Positions 43,790 to 53,798 of a stretch of 64,000 nt of DNA are shown here, in pieces. The notes below the pieces were generated by a model. The model was given only the letters and a program-made list of their open reading frames with translations, had not been told where the DNA came from and searched no databases. The stretch is from contig LNAC01000680.1 in the NCBI GenBank assembly GCA_002007465.1, forward strand, positions 86,726 to 150,725. The letters are read 5' to 3'. Position 1 is the first letter of the stretch; the number at the start of each line of letters is the position of its first letter. The stretch comes from Ailurus styani. Its lineage: Eukaryota; Chordata; Mammalia; Carnivora; Ailuridae. Made by a program: the position numbers and the translations under genes.

Positions 43790-43895
43790 AGACTCTGTCC
43801 CCAACTATGCCACAGACTCCTTGTAGGCACCTGGACAAGTCATGTACCTCCTCTGGGTCTCTGTTTCCCCATTTGCAAGTAAGGAGTATATCTGT
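43790..43895 (+). mobile_element. MIR fragment
   Basis: 'actatgccacagactccttgtaggcacctggacaagtcatgtacctcctctgggtctctgtttccccatttgcaa' matches MIR core. Confidence 0.72.
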
Positions 43896-43927
43896 GTTTT
43901 GTTTTGGTTTTAAGAGACCCAAAAAAA

Positions 43928-44131
43928 GGGGGCGCCTGAGTGGCTTAGTAGATTAAGGGGCTGCCTTCCGCTGAGGTCATGATCTCAGGGTCCTGGGATC
44001 CAGCCCCACATTGGGCTCCCTGCTCAGCGGGAAGCCTGCTTCTCCCTCTCCCTCTGCCTGCCGCTCTGCCTACTTGTGCTCTCTCTCCGTGTCAAATAAA
44101 TAAATAAAATCTTTTAAAAAGAGAGAGAGAG
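43928..44131 (+). mobile_element. Can-SINE, intermediate subfamily
   Basis: 'gggcgcctgagtggcttagtagattaaggggctgcc' type head, body with 'ctgcctacttgtgctctctc', AAATAAATAAAATC tail followed by GAGAGAGA. Confidence 0.94.
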
Positions 44132-44179
44132 ACGAAAAAATCCCCCCAAAACAAACAAACAAAAATACCCAAAATGGTC

Positions 44180-44770
44180 AAACTGATATAAGTCATAAAA
44201 GGGATTTTATTAGCCTATGGATGTATATGTAGCATCAGGCAGAGCTGGATCCAGGTGTCCTGTCACTGCAACGGGAGTCACTTTTCATCTCTTGGATTTG
44301 ATTTCCTCTGCTTTAATTTCACTCTCCGGTGGGCTTTCCCCAAATTGATGGCAAAGATAGACCCAACAGCCCCTGGATTACAGCCACTAGTTCAACATTT
44401 CCCTTTGCTGACACTTAAAGCAAAGCTCCTCAGTTTAAGATTGGCTCTGATTCTTTCATCCTGGAGATTCTTCTTGCATCCCAGGCCTGTCTCTCAACCA
44501 TTCATCAGCCTCAGGGAGAGGAAATATCCACATTGGCTAGGCTGAGGTCATGTGTCCACCCTGGAACCAATTACCATGGTTGGGTGGAGAAGGCTCTGAT
44601 TGACTGAGCCTGGAACACGTGCGGTCCCTGGAGCTCAGACCTATCTAAACCACGTGGATAGAGGGTCCGCTGAGAAAGCCTTTCCTAGAGGGAAGTCGAA
44701 CTGGGAAAAAGGGGGTTCATGCTGAGACAATGACCTGATGTTGCCAGTAGGATTGAGTGGATCACAGGCT
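44180..44770 (-). mobile_element. LTR-like repeat, unresolved family (copy 3)
   Basis: 'gggattttattagcctatgg', 'gcagagctggatccaggtgtcc', 'gatttcctctgctttaatttcactctc', 'tcatgtgtccaccctggaaccaattaccatggttgg', 'ctctgattgactgagcctgg' are the reverse complement of the family at 21745-22320. Confidence 0.55.
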
Positions 44771-44814
44771 TCTAGACTGAGTTTAGGGAAGGCTTAAAGG
44801 GAACCCCCAAATAT

Positions 44815-44960
44815 GAAAACATTTTATGTTGAAATAATACATTAATGAACATGGTTCAAAATTCAAACAGTACACACTTTTCACCTAATACTTCCCCACT
44901 CCTAGCCCTCAACTAACGAGTCTCCCTTCCCAGCGGCAACCGATGTCACCAGTTTCTTGA
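44815..44960. mobile_element. Old repeat fragment, family unresolved
   Basis: 'ggttcaaaattcaaacagtacacac' with 'tcccagcggcaaccgatgtcaccagtttcttg' is a repeated pattern known from old LINE-type sequence, but I cannot name it. Confidence 0.4.
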
Positions 44961-44962
44961 TA

Positions 44963-45098
44963 TCTGTATGAGTGTCCTGTTGCTGCTGTAACGAATTACC
45001 CCAAATTTTGTGGCTTAAAACAACACAGATTTATTTACTTTCAGTTCAGTAGGATAGAAGTCGGACACAGGCGTTGTTGGCTAAAATCAAGGTGCCAA
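44963..45098 (-). mobile_element. MLT1-type LTR fragment
   Basis: 'gtcctgttgctgctgtaacgaattaccccaaattttgtggcttaaaacaacacagatttatt' is the reversed 3' end of an MLT1-type LTR. Confidence 0.8.
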
Positions 45099-45204
45099 GT
45101 ATTTTAATTTAAAACCCAATAAAAAGCTGCATTGCATATTTAAATGTGGCATGTACCTAGTTCTAATTAACTGAAAATATATAGCCAATAATTGCCCTGG
45201 GTCG

Positions 45205-45251
45205 TGGCCATCATTAATTAATTAATTTGTTTGTTTTAAATGGCCATCATT
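45205..45251. repeat. 11-bp direct repeat flanking an A/T-rich tail-like segment
   Basis: TGGCCATCATT is present at 45205-45215 and 45241-45251. The 25 bases between read TTTAAAACAAACAAATTAAT... on the minus strand, like a bare retroposon tail. Confidence 0.75.
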
Positions 45252-45424
45252 TATTTTTAAGGCAATGAGATGCAGAGCACATAATAAAAGTGACTATTGC
45301 CTTGTGAAACTTTTGTTTCAGTCTTTTGTGGGTGAGTGCATATGTGTGAACTAGGTCATGATATAAAAAGTATTTTTTACTATGAGTCACAGTCAAAAAT
45401 GTTGGGAAGTTATTATTATATAGT

Positions 45425-45630
45425 TTAGTGGTTATATGAGGTTTTTCTGGGGTCAGACTGTCTGGCTCCATCACTTACCAGCTGGGTGACCTTGAATAAC
45501 TGACTTCATCTCTCTGGGCCTCAGTTTCCTTGTCCGTAAAATGGAGATAATAATTGTACTCCACCTTATAGGGTTGGTGAGACGTGCTTAACATGTGATT
45601 GGCACATGATAAGCATTTGTTATTATTACC
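45425..45630 (+). mobile_element. MIR, near full length
   Basis: 'ctggggtcagactgtctggctcc', 'cttaccagctgggtgaccttgaataactgacttcatctctctgggcctcagtttccttgtccgtaaaatggagataataattgtac', tail 'taagcatttgttattatta'. One of the best MIR copies here. Confidence 0.9.
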
Positions 45631-45734
45631 CTTGTTTGTATTGAGATGAGATTTTCATGGGAGAAAGAGCAGAGAGGCAGGGAGCTTTGTCCAGACAGGA
45701 AGGGTGGCCTCAGCTCAGAGGAGTTCCTAGGGTA

Positions 45735-45830
45735 TGTCAGGCCCTGTTCCGGGCGGGGGGGAGGGCGCAGCTTAGAACCAGCAGGGACAATATCCTTGTC
45801 CCCATGGTATGCAGAGCCTAGAGGGGTCCA
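45735..45830 (-). mobile_element. L2 LINE 3' fragment
   Basis: 'tcaggccctgttccgggcgg', 'agcagggacaatatccttgtccccatggtatgcagagcctagaggg' follows reversed L2 3' sequence. Confidence 0.5.
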
Positions 45831-46528
45831 GGGACTAGACATGTGGGTGTGTTGGGGTGTATGAAGGAAAAGTACAGAATCTTAAGGACGGGTAAAATGG
45901 GAGACTGATGTTCCTGTGTGGGGACACTTGGAGAATTCCCTGTGGAGTTGTATTTGACAACTCTCTGCACAATGAGTAGGAGTAAGCAACGTCAAGGGCT
46001 TTAGGGTGAGCGGAAGAACCTCATGGGGAGAGGCGGGCGTCTGCAAAGACCTTGCTGCAGGAGATGACATGGCCTTGTTTGGGAACTGTGTGTCATGAAA
46101 AACCTGAGAGAGAGTGACATCAAACAGGAGCATTGAAAGTGGCCACACAGAAGTGACCGAGGTCTTCTGGAGTCCTAGCATTAATGTCTTAGGAATTTGG
46201 GAAGTAGACTTCCCCCCCAAAAAACAAAAGGAAACAAAACACAAGTTGAGAGCTGCTTTAGCAGGAAGACAGGCCAGGGCTGAGGGAAGGGGGGTAGGGG
46301 TAAGAGGCAGCTGTTCAGAACAGCAATCTAGGGGGCTGCAGATTGGGGTTCCAGAAGACCTGATGAAAAGGAGGTACCAATTCAGCTGTGGAACAGCTGT
46401 CCTATAAACTGAAAACTCTGTGGCACATTTTAGAACAATCCTGAAGGTTCTCCAATGTCAGGATCTATGGTTGGGACCTAATAAGCTTAAATTTCATCAG
46501 GATTAATGTTAAGGTCAGACTGTGGGGT
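45831..46528. other. Unassigned non-coding DNA
   Basis: No confident repeat. Opposed 120- and 97-residue frames (45882-46244 minus, 46114-46407 plus) show no domain. An L2-end-like 'ttcattcattcaacaaacattcg' sits at 46529-46552. Confidence 0.4.
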
Positions 46529-46559
46529 TATTCATTCATTCAACAAACATTCGCCAAAT

Positions 46560-46755
46560 GATGCTTTGAAATCAGAAAGGCCTGGATTGAAATCTGGGGT
46601 CTGTCACCTACTACACAGCTAAGAAAGTGTCCACCTTGTGACTCAGTTTCCCTGTTACTTGGCGATGACATTACTTACTTCCTAAGGGGGTGGGAAGCAT
46701 TAATGCTAAGGAGTGGGTTTACCATATTGTAGATTCCTAGTAACTATTGGTTCTG
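46560..46755 (+). mobile_element. MIR fragment
   Basis: 'tgaaatcagaaaggcctggattgaaatctggggtctgtcacctactac' (head), 'ttgtgactcagtttccctgttacttggcgatgac', tail 'gattcctagtaactattggttc'. Confidence 0.65.
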
Positions 46756-46969
46756 GACTCTAGACTGGGCTTAGACAACATAGAAACGAAAAAAGCAGGT
46801 TTCTGGGTTCAAGTAGCTGCAGTCTTTTGGGGGAGACAGAGGAAAGAAGAGGCAATTCCCATACCCTGGGATTAGGCACACAATGGTGGAAGCATTGGAG
46901 TCTATAGAAACAGAGAGAGGGGATTCCTTGGGTCAAAAAATCAACTGCTAATAAATTCATAGGTTGCCT

Positions 46970-47600
46970 CTCAGTTATTCAAGTCTCTTTTAGTTGTAGG
47001 TGACAGGACTTACTGGTTCATACAATGGGTAAGTACAAAGGTAAAGCCTTCAGGCTTGGCTGGATCCAGGTACTCAACAAACGTCCCAAGGACTTGCTCT
47101 CACTCTATCTTTCTTTTTTTTTTTTTTAAGATTTTATTTATTTATTTGACACAGAGAGAGAGATTACAAGTAGGCAGAGAGGCAAGCAGAGAGAGAGGAG
47201 AGAGGAGGAAGCAGGCTCCCTGCTGAGCAGAGAGCCCGACGTGGGCCTCGATCCCAGGACCCTGGGATCATGACCTGAGCCGAAGGCAGGGGCTTTAACC
47301 CACTGAGCCACCCAGGCGCCCTCACTCTATCTTTCTGACCCACATTCTCTGTATTCTCAAGCAGGCTTGACCTCCAGTAGCTCCATGCTTATGTCCTGCC
47401 AGTTTAGCCAACCCAGTGAAAAGAGATATTTTTTCCCCCTCAATAATTTGAAACAAATTCTAAGGATTGAGTCTCATTCCATATCTTATGTCATGTGTTG
47501 CTTCCTGAACCAATGACCGGGGCCAGGATAATCAACTATGATGATTGGCCCTGTCTGCCCCACCCCGTGCTCAGTCAGGGTGGGGTGGCATTTGAACAGG
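46970..47600 (-). mobile_element. LTR-like repeat, unresolved family (copy 4), SINE-interrupted
   Basis: 'aagtctcttttagttgtaggtgacaggac', 'ggcttggctggatccaggtactcaac', past the SINE 'ttgcttcctgaaccaatgaccggggccaggataatcaactatgatgattggccc' match the reversed family of 21745-22320. Confidence 0.5.
47115..47320 (-). mobile_element. Can-SINE, young mustelid-type, 16-bp target duplication
   Basis: 'gagattacaagtaggcagagagg', 'ggctttaacccactgagccacccaggcgcc'. CTCACTCTATCTTTCT is identical at 47099-47114 and 47321-47336. Confidence 0.97.
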
Positions 47601-47825
47601 GAGGTTGGCTTTTTCTTGCCTCTGGATTCAAACTAAAACATCAGCTCTTCCTGGGTCTCGAGCCTGTTAGTGTTCAGACTGGAAGTACATCATTGGCTGT
47701 CCTGGTTCTAAGGCCTTCTGACAGGGATTGGAGCTAACCCAACTCCTGGGCCTGCAGCGTGCTGACTCCCCCTGAGATCTTGGGATGGGTCAGTCTCCGT
47801 GATCACATGAGCCAACTCCTTAGAC

Positions 47826-47886
47826 TTTCTCCCTCCCTCCCTCCCTCCCTCCCTCTCTCCCTTTCTCCCTCCCTTCCTCCCCAGCT

Positions 47887-47961
<75 letters not shown>
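47826..47961. repeat. (CCCT)n-(CT)n-(CA)n compound microsatellite
   Basis: An almost pure pyrimidine strand of about 105 bases (CCTC units, then CT from 47892) passes into (CA)n at 47931-47961. The serine/leucine- and histidine/threonine-rich plus frame across it is an artefact. Confidence 0.97.
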
Positions 47962-47963
<2 letters not shown>

Positions 47964-48039
47964 CTATCTCCTATTGGTTCTATTTCTCTGGAGAATTTTC
48001 TGGAGACTATTACTATTGCTGTCAAGTTCTTCTGTGTGT

Positions 48040-48215
48040 TAGGAATTGTGCTGAGTCCTATATAGGGTTGTTTTTGTGTTTTTGTTTTTGTTTTTTTCCA
48101 TTTTATCTTCATCACTGCTCTGGGAGTGAGGCACATTCTTCAGACTAGGAACCCATGGCTCACCAAGCTGAAACGATTTCCCGGGGTCCCCCAGCTGACA
48201 AGTGGCTGCATTGCC
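48040..48215 (-). mobile_element. MIR with internal TTTTTG expansion
   Basis: 'gaattgtgctgagtcctatatagg', T-rich insert, 'ttttatcttcatcactgc', 'ctcaccaagctgaaacgatttcccggggtcccccagctgacaagtggctgc' follow reversed MIR. Confidence 0.65.
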
Positions 48216-48379
48216 CTTTGGACCCCAAATCCCTTCCCATCTCACCAAACCCCACTCCTCTGACAGAGCACGAGACCAAATGCTTTAGTGGGTCCTTTAG
48301 TGGGAAAAATGAACTACCTAAATCCCTCATGAGCCTTCGTGAGGAAAAATAAAGAAAATACTATGCATTGAGTGTGAGA

Positions 48380-49615
48380 AAGAAATATAATGACACGGAT
48401 AAAGTAAAATAATTGTATTAAAACATCTGGGGAACTTCATAGCAAAAACATGGAGAATCCAGAGGAAAGAATCAAAATTGACTCAAGAAGAGGTCAGAAA
48501 TGCTAAAAGACGACTAACCACAGGAAAAAGTGAAGTTGTTATAAAGCTTTACCAAAATGTTTCAGCAGAAATTGATGCCAAGTTCCTTAAATCATTTATC
48601 AAAGCAAAGAAGAACCTTAATGACCAGGTTGGTCATTTCCAGCACAATTAGGAAAATTCTAGATCATATTTACTTATGCATAGAGATGCTGAAATTCTCA
48701 AAAAAAATTCAGCAAATATAATTCAGTGGCACATTAAAGAATAATAGATCATGTGCAAATAATGTCTGTTTCAGGAGACAGAAGTGGTTCATCATTAGAA
48801 GATCTGATAGTGTAATTCATTACATCATTACCTCCATAAATTAAGTGAGGAAAACCAGGGCTTATTTAAAAATGCTGGAATGGCATTTGATAAAATTCCA
48901 CAGCTGTTGCTAGGAAAAACTCCAAGTAGAACTGAGGATAGAAAGAATCTACACGAATAGAATGAAAATAATTCCTACACACTCACAGTAGCCATACTGT
49001 GATACCGTGAAACATGAGGTGGGCCCAACAGAATGAAAAATGAGGCAGAGTAGTTACTGTCTACAATGTTATTTCAGAGTTTCTAGCTGATGCGATTATA
49101 CACAGAAATGAAATAAATTGTGTCAATATTCAAAGGAAGAGACAAAATTAATCTTTTTCAGCAGATGATACAACTATAAGCTTAGAAAACTCAAGAGGCT
49201 GTTTAAAAAATATCCTTCACACGAGTATTTGTAAGTGATTAATTTAGAAATTACTCGAATATGCTCTAAAGATGAAGACTTCAAAAGTTTTTATTAGGAA
49301 TAATCGGTTAGAAAATGAGTGTAGAAAAACATTTCATTTGTATCAGTGATCAAAACGGTAAGATACAATGGAATTTAACAAGAAAAGTATGGAGAGATGG
49401 AAATGACCGTAAGATTTAACTGAAGGAGAAGAAACAGAAGCCTAACTGAATGGCATGTGTGGACAGATATCCTATGTTCTTAAATAGGAAGATTTAATTT
49501 CACAGCAGCAAGCCTTCCCAAATTATCTTTAAATTGTATAAAATTCCAATCCTTATCTCAACAAGGTTCTTTTTGGAGGAGGGGAATGTGGAAACATCTC
49601 TAAGGAATTTTTGAA
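48380..49615 (+). mobile_element. Degraded L1M LINE, ORF2 central part
   Basis: Colinear with L1 ORF2: 'ccaggttggtcatttccagc', 'tcatcattagaagatctgatagtgtaattcattacatcattacctcc', 'gctggaatggcatttgataaaattcc', 'cagcagatgatacaactataagcttagaaaactcaagagg', 'cctatgttcttaaataggaag'. The active-site GATGATAC word (aspartate-aspartate) is visible, but stops and frameshifts break the frame throughout. Confidence 0.8.
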
Positions 49616-50274
49616 AATTAGGACTTAGGGTGGGGATGGGACAGTCTGTCCTCCCAGACGGTCCGAGGGTCCTGGGCTGGATATTTCCATCTGGATCTGA
49701 TGCTCTCTACCCTCCTGGATTCCCCTGAAATCGGACCCCTCTAACCGTGTTCGCAGGGAGGTACTTGCAAGGGCAGGAGGGTAGGAAAAGATCAAAGTGA
49801 GCATTTTTATTCCCCTCCTTCCCTGCTGGGCTATGGTGGACGGACTGTGTCCTCCTTCTCCTGATCCTAGCACACGCTTCCTCCCAGTGCTGTGCTTGTA
49901 AATGTTGAACAACAGGCTCTGGGGGCAGGAAGACCTGATGTTTAGCATTTGCCAATTTCCGTGGTGTAAATATTCCCAGCATGGCTGATTTCAAGTACCC
50001 TTAAGAAGTCTCATGTAGCTGGAAGGAAATGCTAACAACGGGCTCTTGCCAGCAAGTGTGAGCTAGTGCCTGCCTTCTTCTCTTCCCCCCAAGTCCTTTG
50101 TAGGTCTAGGGGCAGTGGTAGCACCCCTGCCCTACTGCGCTACCCCTTGTTAGCTTCCATAAACCCTGCCCATCCCATGGCAAATAGTCTCTTTACTAAA
50201 CCCTTCCATATAGTCCTGCTTGACTGGGCCATTTGTTTCCTGCTGGGACCCTGGGTGCTATATTTCTAGAAAGC
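49616..50274. other. Non-L1 insert between two L1 parts, LTR-like
   Basis: About 660 bp without L1 similarity separates two colinear L1 parts. The end 'aaacccttccatatagtcctgcttgactgggccatttgtttcctgctgggaccc' looks like an old LTR end, so this may be an inserted LTR; I could not name it or find a target duplication. Confidence 0.45.
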
Positions 50275-50503
50275 TAGAGAAGGAAAAACATGAGAATAAA
50301 CAAATAGATTAGTGGGACATTATAGAAACTCCAGAAATCAATCTAGGTATACACAGGGAATTTATATACCTATTGATCAAAGTACATGTGGGAATACATA
50401 TATTTATTTATATGTAAATTATGTATTTCTTAATTTGGTTACTTAAAGGTGACATTTAAATTCAGTAGAAACAGGATGTTTTATTGAAAAGTGATACTGC
50501 CTT

Positions 50504-50713
50504 GGGGCGCCTGGGTGGCTGGGTCAGTTAAGTATCTGCCTTTGGCTCAGGTCATATTCCTAGGGTCCTGGGATGGAGCCCCTTCCATCACACTCCCTGC
50601 TCAGCAGGCAGTCTGTTTCTCTCTCTCCCTCTGACCCTCCCAACTGCTTGTGCTCTCACTCAGTCTCTCTCTCTCTCTCTCTCAAATGAACAAATACAAA
50701 ATCTTAAAAAAAA
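50504..50713 (+). mobile_element. Can-SINE in L1
   Basis: 'ggggcgcctgggtggctgggtcagttaagtatctgcc' type head, long CT run, 'aaatgaacaaatacaaaatc' tail and poly(A). Confidence 0.93.
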
Positions 50714-51224
50714 TGGTATTATCTTAAGTGGCTTCCCATTTACAAGAAGGGTAAGGTTAGACTCTACCTCATAGTATATACAAAACATTCTAGATGGATC
50801 AAATATCGAAAAGTAGAGAAGTAACAGAAACGTTTGAATAATACTTCAGAGAATAGATATACTCAGGATAGCATGGAAGGAAATTTGAAACAAAATGACA
50901 AGACAAAGATACAATATTTCTAATCTACAAAGAACTTCTAGAAATCAACAAGAAAAGATAAAACATTTCTATAGCAATAATGGACAAAGGGTAGTCATAG
51001 AATGACTGAAATACATGAAAATATTTGCAACCTTGCTCACAGTCAAGAAAAGCTAAATAGTAATGCACTGTTTTATACTCCTTTGTTGACCAAAGGTGAA
51101 AAGATTAATAACACTAATAACACCCAGGGCCGGTAAAGATGTGAGGAAATAATCCACTGTTTCCTAGTGGAATGTGAATTGTTACGGTGGTTTTTGAACT
51201 ATTATTAAAAAGTATTATTAACTA

Positions 51225-51431
51225 GGGGCACCTGGGTGACTCAGTCAGTCAAGCATCCAACTCCTGATTTCAGTTCCGGTCATAATCTTGGGGTCATGAG
51301 ATCAAGCCACTTGATGGGCTCTACCCTGAGCTGGGAGCCTGCTTAAGATTCTCTCTCCCTCTCCCTCTGCCCTTCCCCCACCCCCCAACACTCGTGCTCA
51401 AATTCTCTCTCTCTTCCAAAAAAAAAAAAAA
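51225..51431 (+). mobile_element. Can-SINE, old 'AACTCCTGATTTC' variant, in L1
   Basis: 'ggggcacctgggtgactcagtcagtcaagc' head, 'tgcttaagattctctctccc' body, poly(A). GTATTATTAACT flanks it at 51212-51223 and 51433-51444. Confidence 0.94.
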
Positions 51432-51454
51432 GGTATTATTAACTTAAGAATATT

Positions 51455-51638
51455 GGGGCACCTGGGGTGGCTCAGTGGGTTAAAACCTCTGCCTTCGGCT
51501 CAGGTCATGATCTCAGGGTCCTGAGATCGAGGCCCGCATCGGGCTCCCTACTTGGCAAGGAGCCTGCTTCCTCCTCTCTCTCTGCCTACTTGTAATCTCT
51601 CTCTCTCTCTGTCAAGTAAATAAATAAAATCTTAAAAA
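51455..51638 (+). mobile_element. Can-SINE, young mustelid-type, beside the previous SINE
   Basis: 'ggggcacctggggtggctcagtgggttaaaacc' head, shortened body with 'ctgcctacttgtaatctctc', AAATAAATAAAATC. AAGAATATT flanks at 51446-51454 and 51639-51647. It landed about 20 bp from the tail of the older SINE. Confidence 0.95.
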
Positions 51639-52354
51639 AAGAATATTATGAATGTATTATTAAATTAAAAATATAATGATGGCATCATTAAATTAAAAAT
51701 GCTGGAAAACTTTGACCTAGAAAGGCCAAATTTAGATATCGATCCAAATTGGAAATCCATCCTACGTAAGTATAATTCCCACTGCATCAGGACATATGAG
51801 CAAGGATGCTTACCGCAGTATCCATTCTACTGAATGTCCTAGTGGACCTAGTGTGGTAATTTAACAAGTTGTCCGCTGCAGAGGTATCCATAATGTATGT
51901 TGCTGAATCAAAAAAAGAGAAAGGGCAGGGATCATATTTACGTGATCATATGTTGACATTTGTATCAGTATGAGAAAAAAAAGTATATTGAAGGATAGTT
52001 ACCCAATGACTAAAGCTTCAGGTGTGAGTTGACTTTCAGGGTGAGTGTGAAGTTTTCTCTCTTTTTTTTTCAAGCTAATCTCTGTTGATTGGTTTGTTGC
52101 AAATAGCATTATTGCTTTTGTTGTCAGGGGATCATATGCGCACAAACATGCTTACACACTTACATGTTTAAAAATGTGACAAAAGTGTTATACGGACTTG
52201 ACTGTCTAGATATACTGTGTTACATTTAACCAGTTTCCTACCATTAGAGAGTTAGTTTTCGAATTTTCCCTATTATAACCAACTCTGCAATAGATTATTC
52301 TTCTGAATGTCTTTGCATACGCCATCCATCATTTCAAATTGTCATTCACGGCTT

Positions 52355-52570
52355 TGTGCCTCCTTTATGCCAAGTCCTGTTTAGGTGCTGGGGAGGCTGC
52401 CCTCACGGACTTGACGTTCAGTTGTGGGGCACAGACAATGAATACTGAGTAAACACAGGTACAGCACAATGTCCATCAGTGAAGAAAACAGAACAAGGTA
52501 AGGGGAAGAGAGGGATGGGAGTTATGGGGCAAGGGTCTGTTGTTTCCACTAAGCTGGGCAGAGACCAACC
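52355..52570 (-). mobile_element. L2 LINE fragment
   Basis: 'cctcctttatgccaagtcctgtttaggtgctggggaggctgccctcacggacttgacgttcag', 'cagacaatgaatactgagtaaac', 'gaagaaaacagaacaaggtaagg' is reversed L2 3' sequence. Confidence 0.68.
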
Positions 52571-52740
52571 CAATGTTCTGTTGACGTTTCAGCACGGACC
52601 CAAAGGAAGAGCCAAATGAAGCCAGCATTCAAGTATATAAAGAAGAAAATAGAAACAATCTTAGCAACCAGAGATACTTCTATGTAACATTTTGGGGTTT
52701 TCCTTTCAATTAGTTTCTATATAGCTATTTTTCTTTCTTT

Positions 52741-52940
52741 ATTAATTTAATTTAATTTATTTATTTGTCAGAGAGAGAAAGAGAGAACACAAGCAGAGGG
52801 AGCGGCAGGCAGAAGGAGAAGCAGGCTCCTTGCTGAGCAAGGAACCCCCGATGCAGGACTTAATGCCAGGACCCTTGCCCCAGGATCATGACCCGAGCCA
52901 AAGGCAGACGCTTAACTGACTGAGCCACCCAGGCGTCCCC
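52741..52940 (-). mobile_element. Can-SINE, older subfamily
   Basis: 'ttaatttaatttatttatttgtcagagag', 'gaagcaggctccttgctgagcaagg', closing 'gagccacccaggcgtcccc'. Contains a short local duplication in the B-box region ('aggacccttgccccaggatc'). Confidence 0.93.
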
Positions 52941-52964
52941 CGAATGCAGCCATTTTTAAAAACA

Positions 52965-53250
52965 TAAAATCTGAATGATACTATATATATGTTTTTATAT
53001 TCTTTTTTCTCTTCCCTGGACTTTATGCTATGGGCATTTTCTCACGTTTCTCTGATTATTTCTTTAGGATAAACTCCCAAGAGCAAAACTGCTGATTCAA
53101 AGGATATGCCCATTTAGCATCTTGGTGATGATTATTTATATCATTTTACATTCCCACCAGCAGTAGGGAAGAATCCCCATTTCCCCACATACTTGCCAGC
53201 ACTGACTTTAAATCTTTGCCAGTCCAAACGCTTACTCTTTTTTAAAAAAG
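52965..53250 (-). mobile_element. L1M-type fragment
   Basis: 'ttaggataaactcccaagagcaaaactgctgattcaaaggatatg', 'cattttacattcccaccagcagtagggaagaatccccatttccccacatacttgccagcactg' is reversed L1M sequence. Confidence 0.68.
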
Positions 53251-53540
53251 GGAAATCTGTGTCATGGCTGTTGTCTTTTTTTATTAGTAGTAGAAGTCAA
53301 TAACGCCTCCATTTTTCTAAAGGGAAGGATAGAGATGAGTTTAAAAATTCATTTATTTTTTTCAGGCAGCAACTATTCGGTGTCCTTTGAACCGGGCACT
53401 GAGTTCTTGCAGGTGAGGTGACAGAGTCGCTGAGCCACCAAGAACCCAGAGGTCGGCTTGGCGTTGTGGACGGAGAAATTGAAGTGCCTAGTTCAGTGAT
53501 TTGTCCAAATCCAAAGGTGCCTTAGTTGCAGATCTGGGAC

Positions 53541-53705
53541 CAGGGCACCTGGGTGGCTTAGTGGGTTAAAGCCTCTGCCCTCAGCTCAGGTCATGGTCTC
53601 ATGTCATGGTCTCAGGGTCTGGGAATCAAGCCCCACATCGGGCTCTCTGCTCAGCGGGGAGTCTGCTTCCTCCTCTCTCTGCCTGCCTCTCTGCCTACTT
53701 CTTGT

Positions 53706-53744
<39 letters not shown>

Positions 53745-53787
53745 CAAATAAATAAACAATCTTAAAAAAAGAAAAAGAAAAAGAAAA
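53541..53787 (+). mobile_element. Can-SINE, young mustelid-type, internal duplication
   Basis: 'agggcacctgggtggcttagtgggttaaagcc' head; CATGGTCTCATGTCATGGTCTCAG shows a duplicated segment near the B box; long (CT)n; tail with GAAAAA units. AGATCTGGGAC is identical at 53530-53540 and 53788-53798. Confidence 0.96.
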
Positions 53788-53798
53788 AGATCTGGGAC

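Larger units (their letters stand above)
50275..52080 (+). mobile_element. Degraded L1M LINE, ORF2 3' end and 3' UTR
   Basis: Continues the L1 above: 'taaacaaatagattagtgggacattatagaaactccagaaatcaatc', 'gatggatcaaatatcgaaaag', 'aaatgacaagacaaagatacaat', 'ggaaatccatcctacgtaag', 'gaaaaaaaagtatattgaaggatagttacc', 'gtgtgaagttttctctctttt'. Three SINEs are inserted (50504, 51225, 51455). Confidence 0.75.

Noticed and set aside
47759..48148. 129-residue plus frame with Ser-Leu and His-Thr repeats
   Set aside because: Translation of the CT/CA microsatellite.
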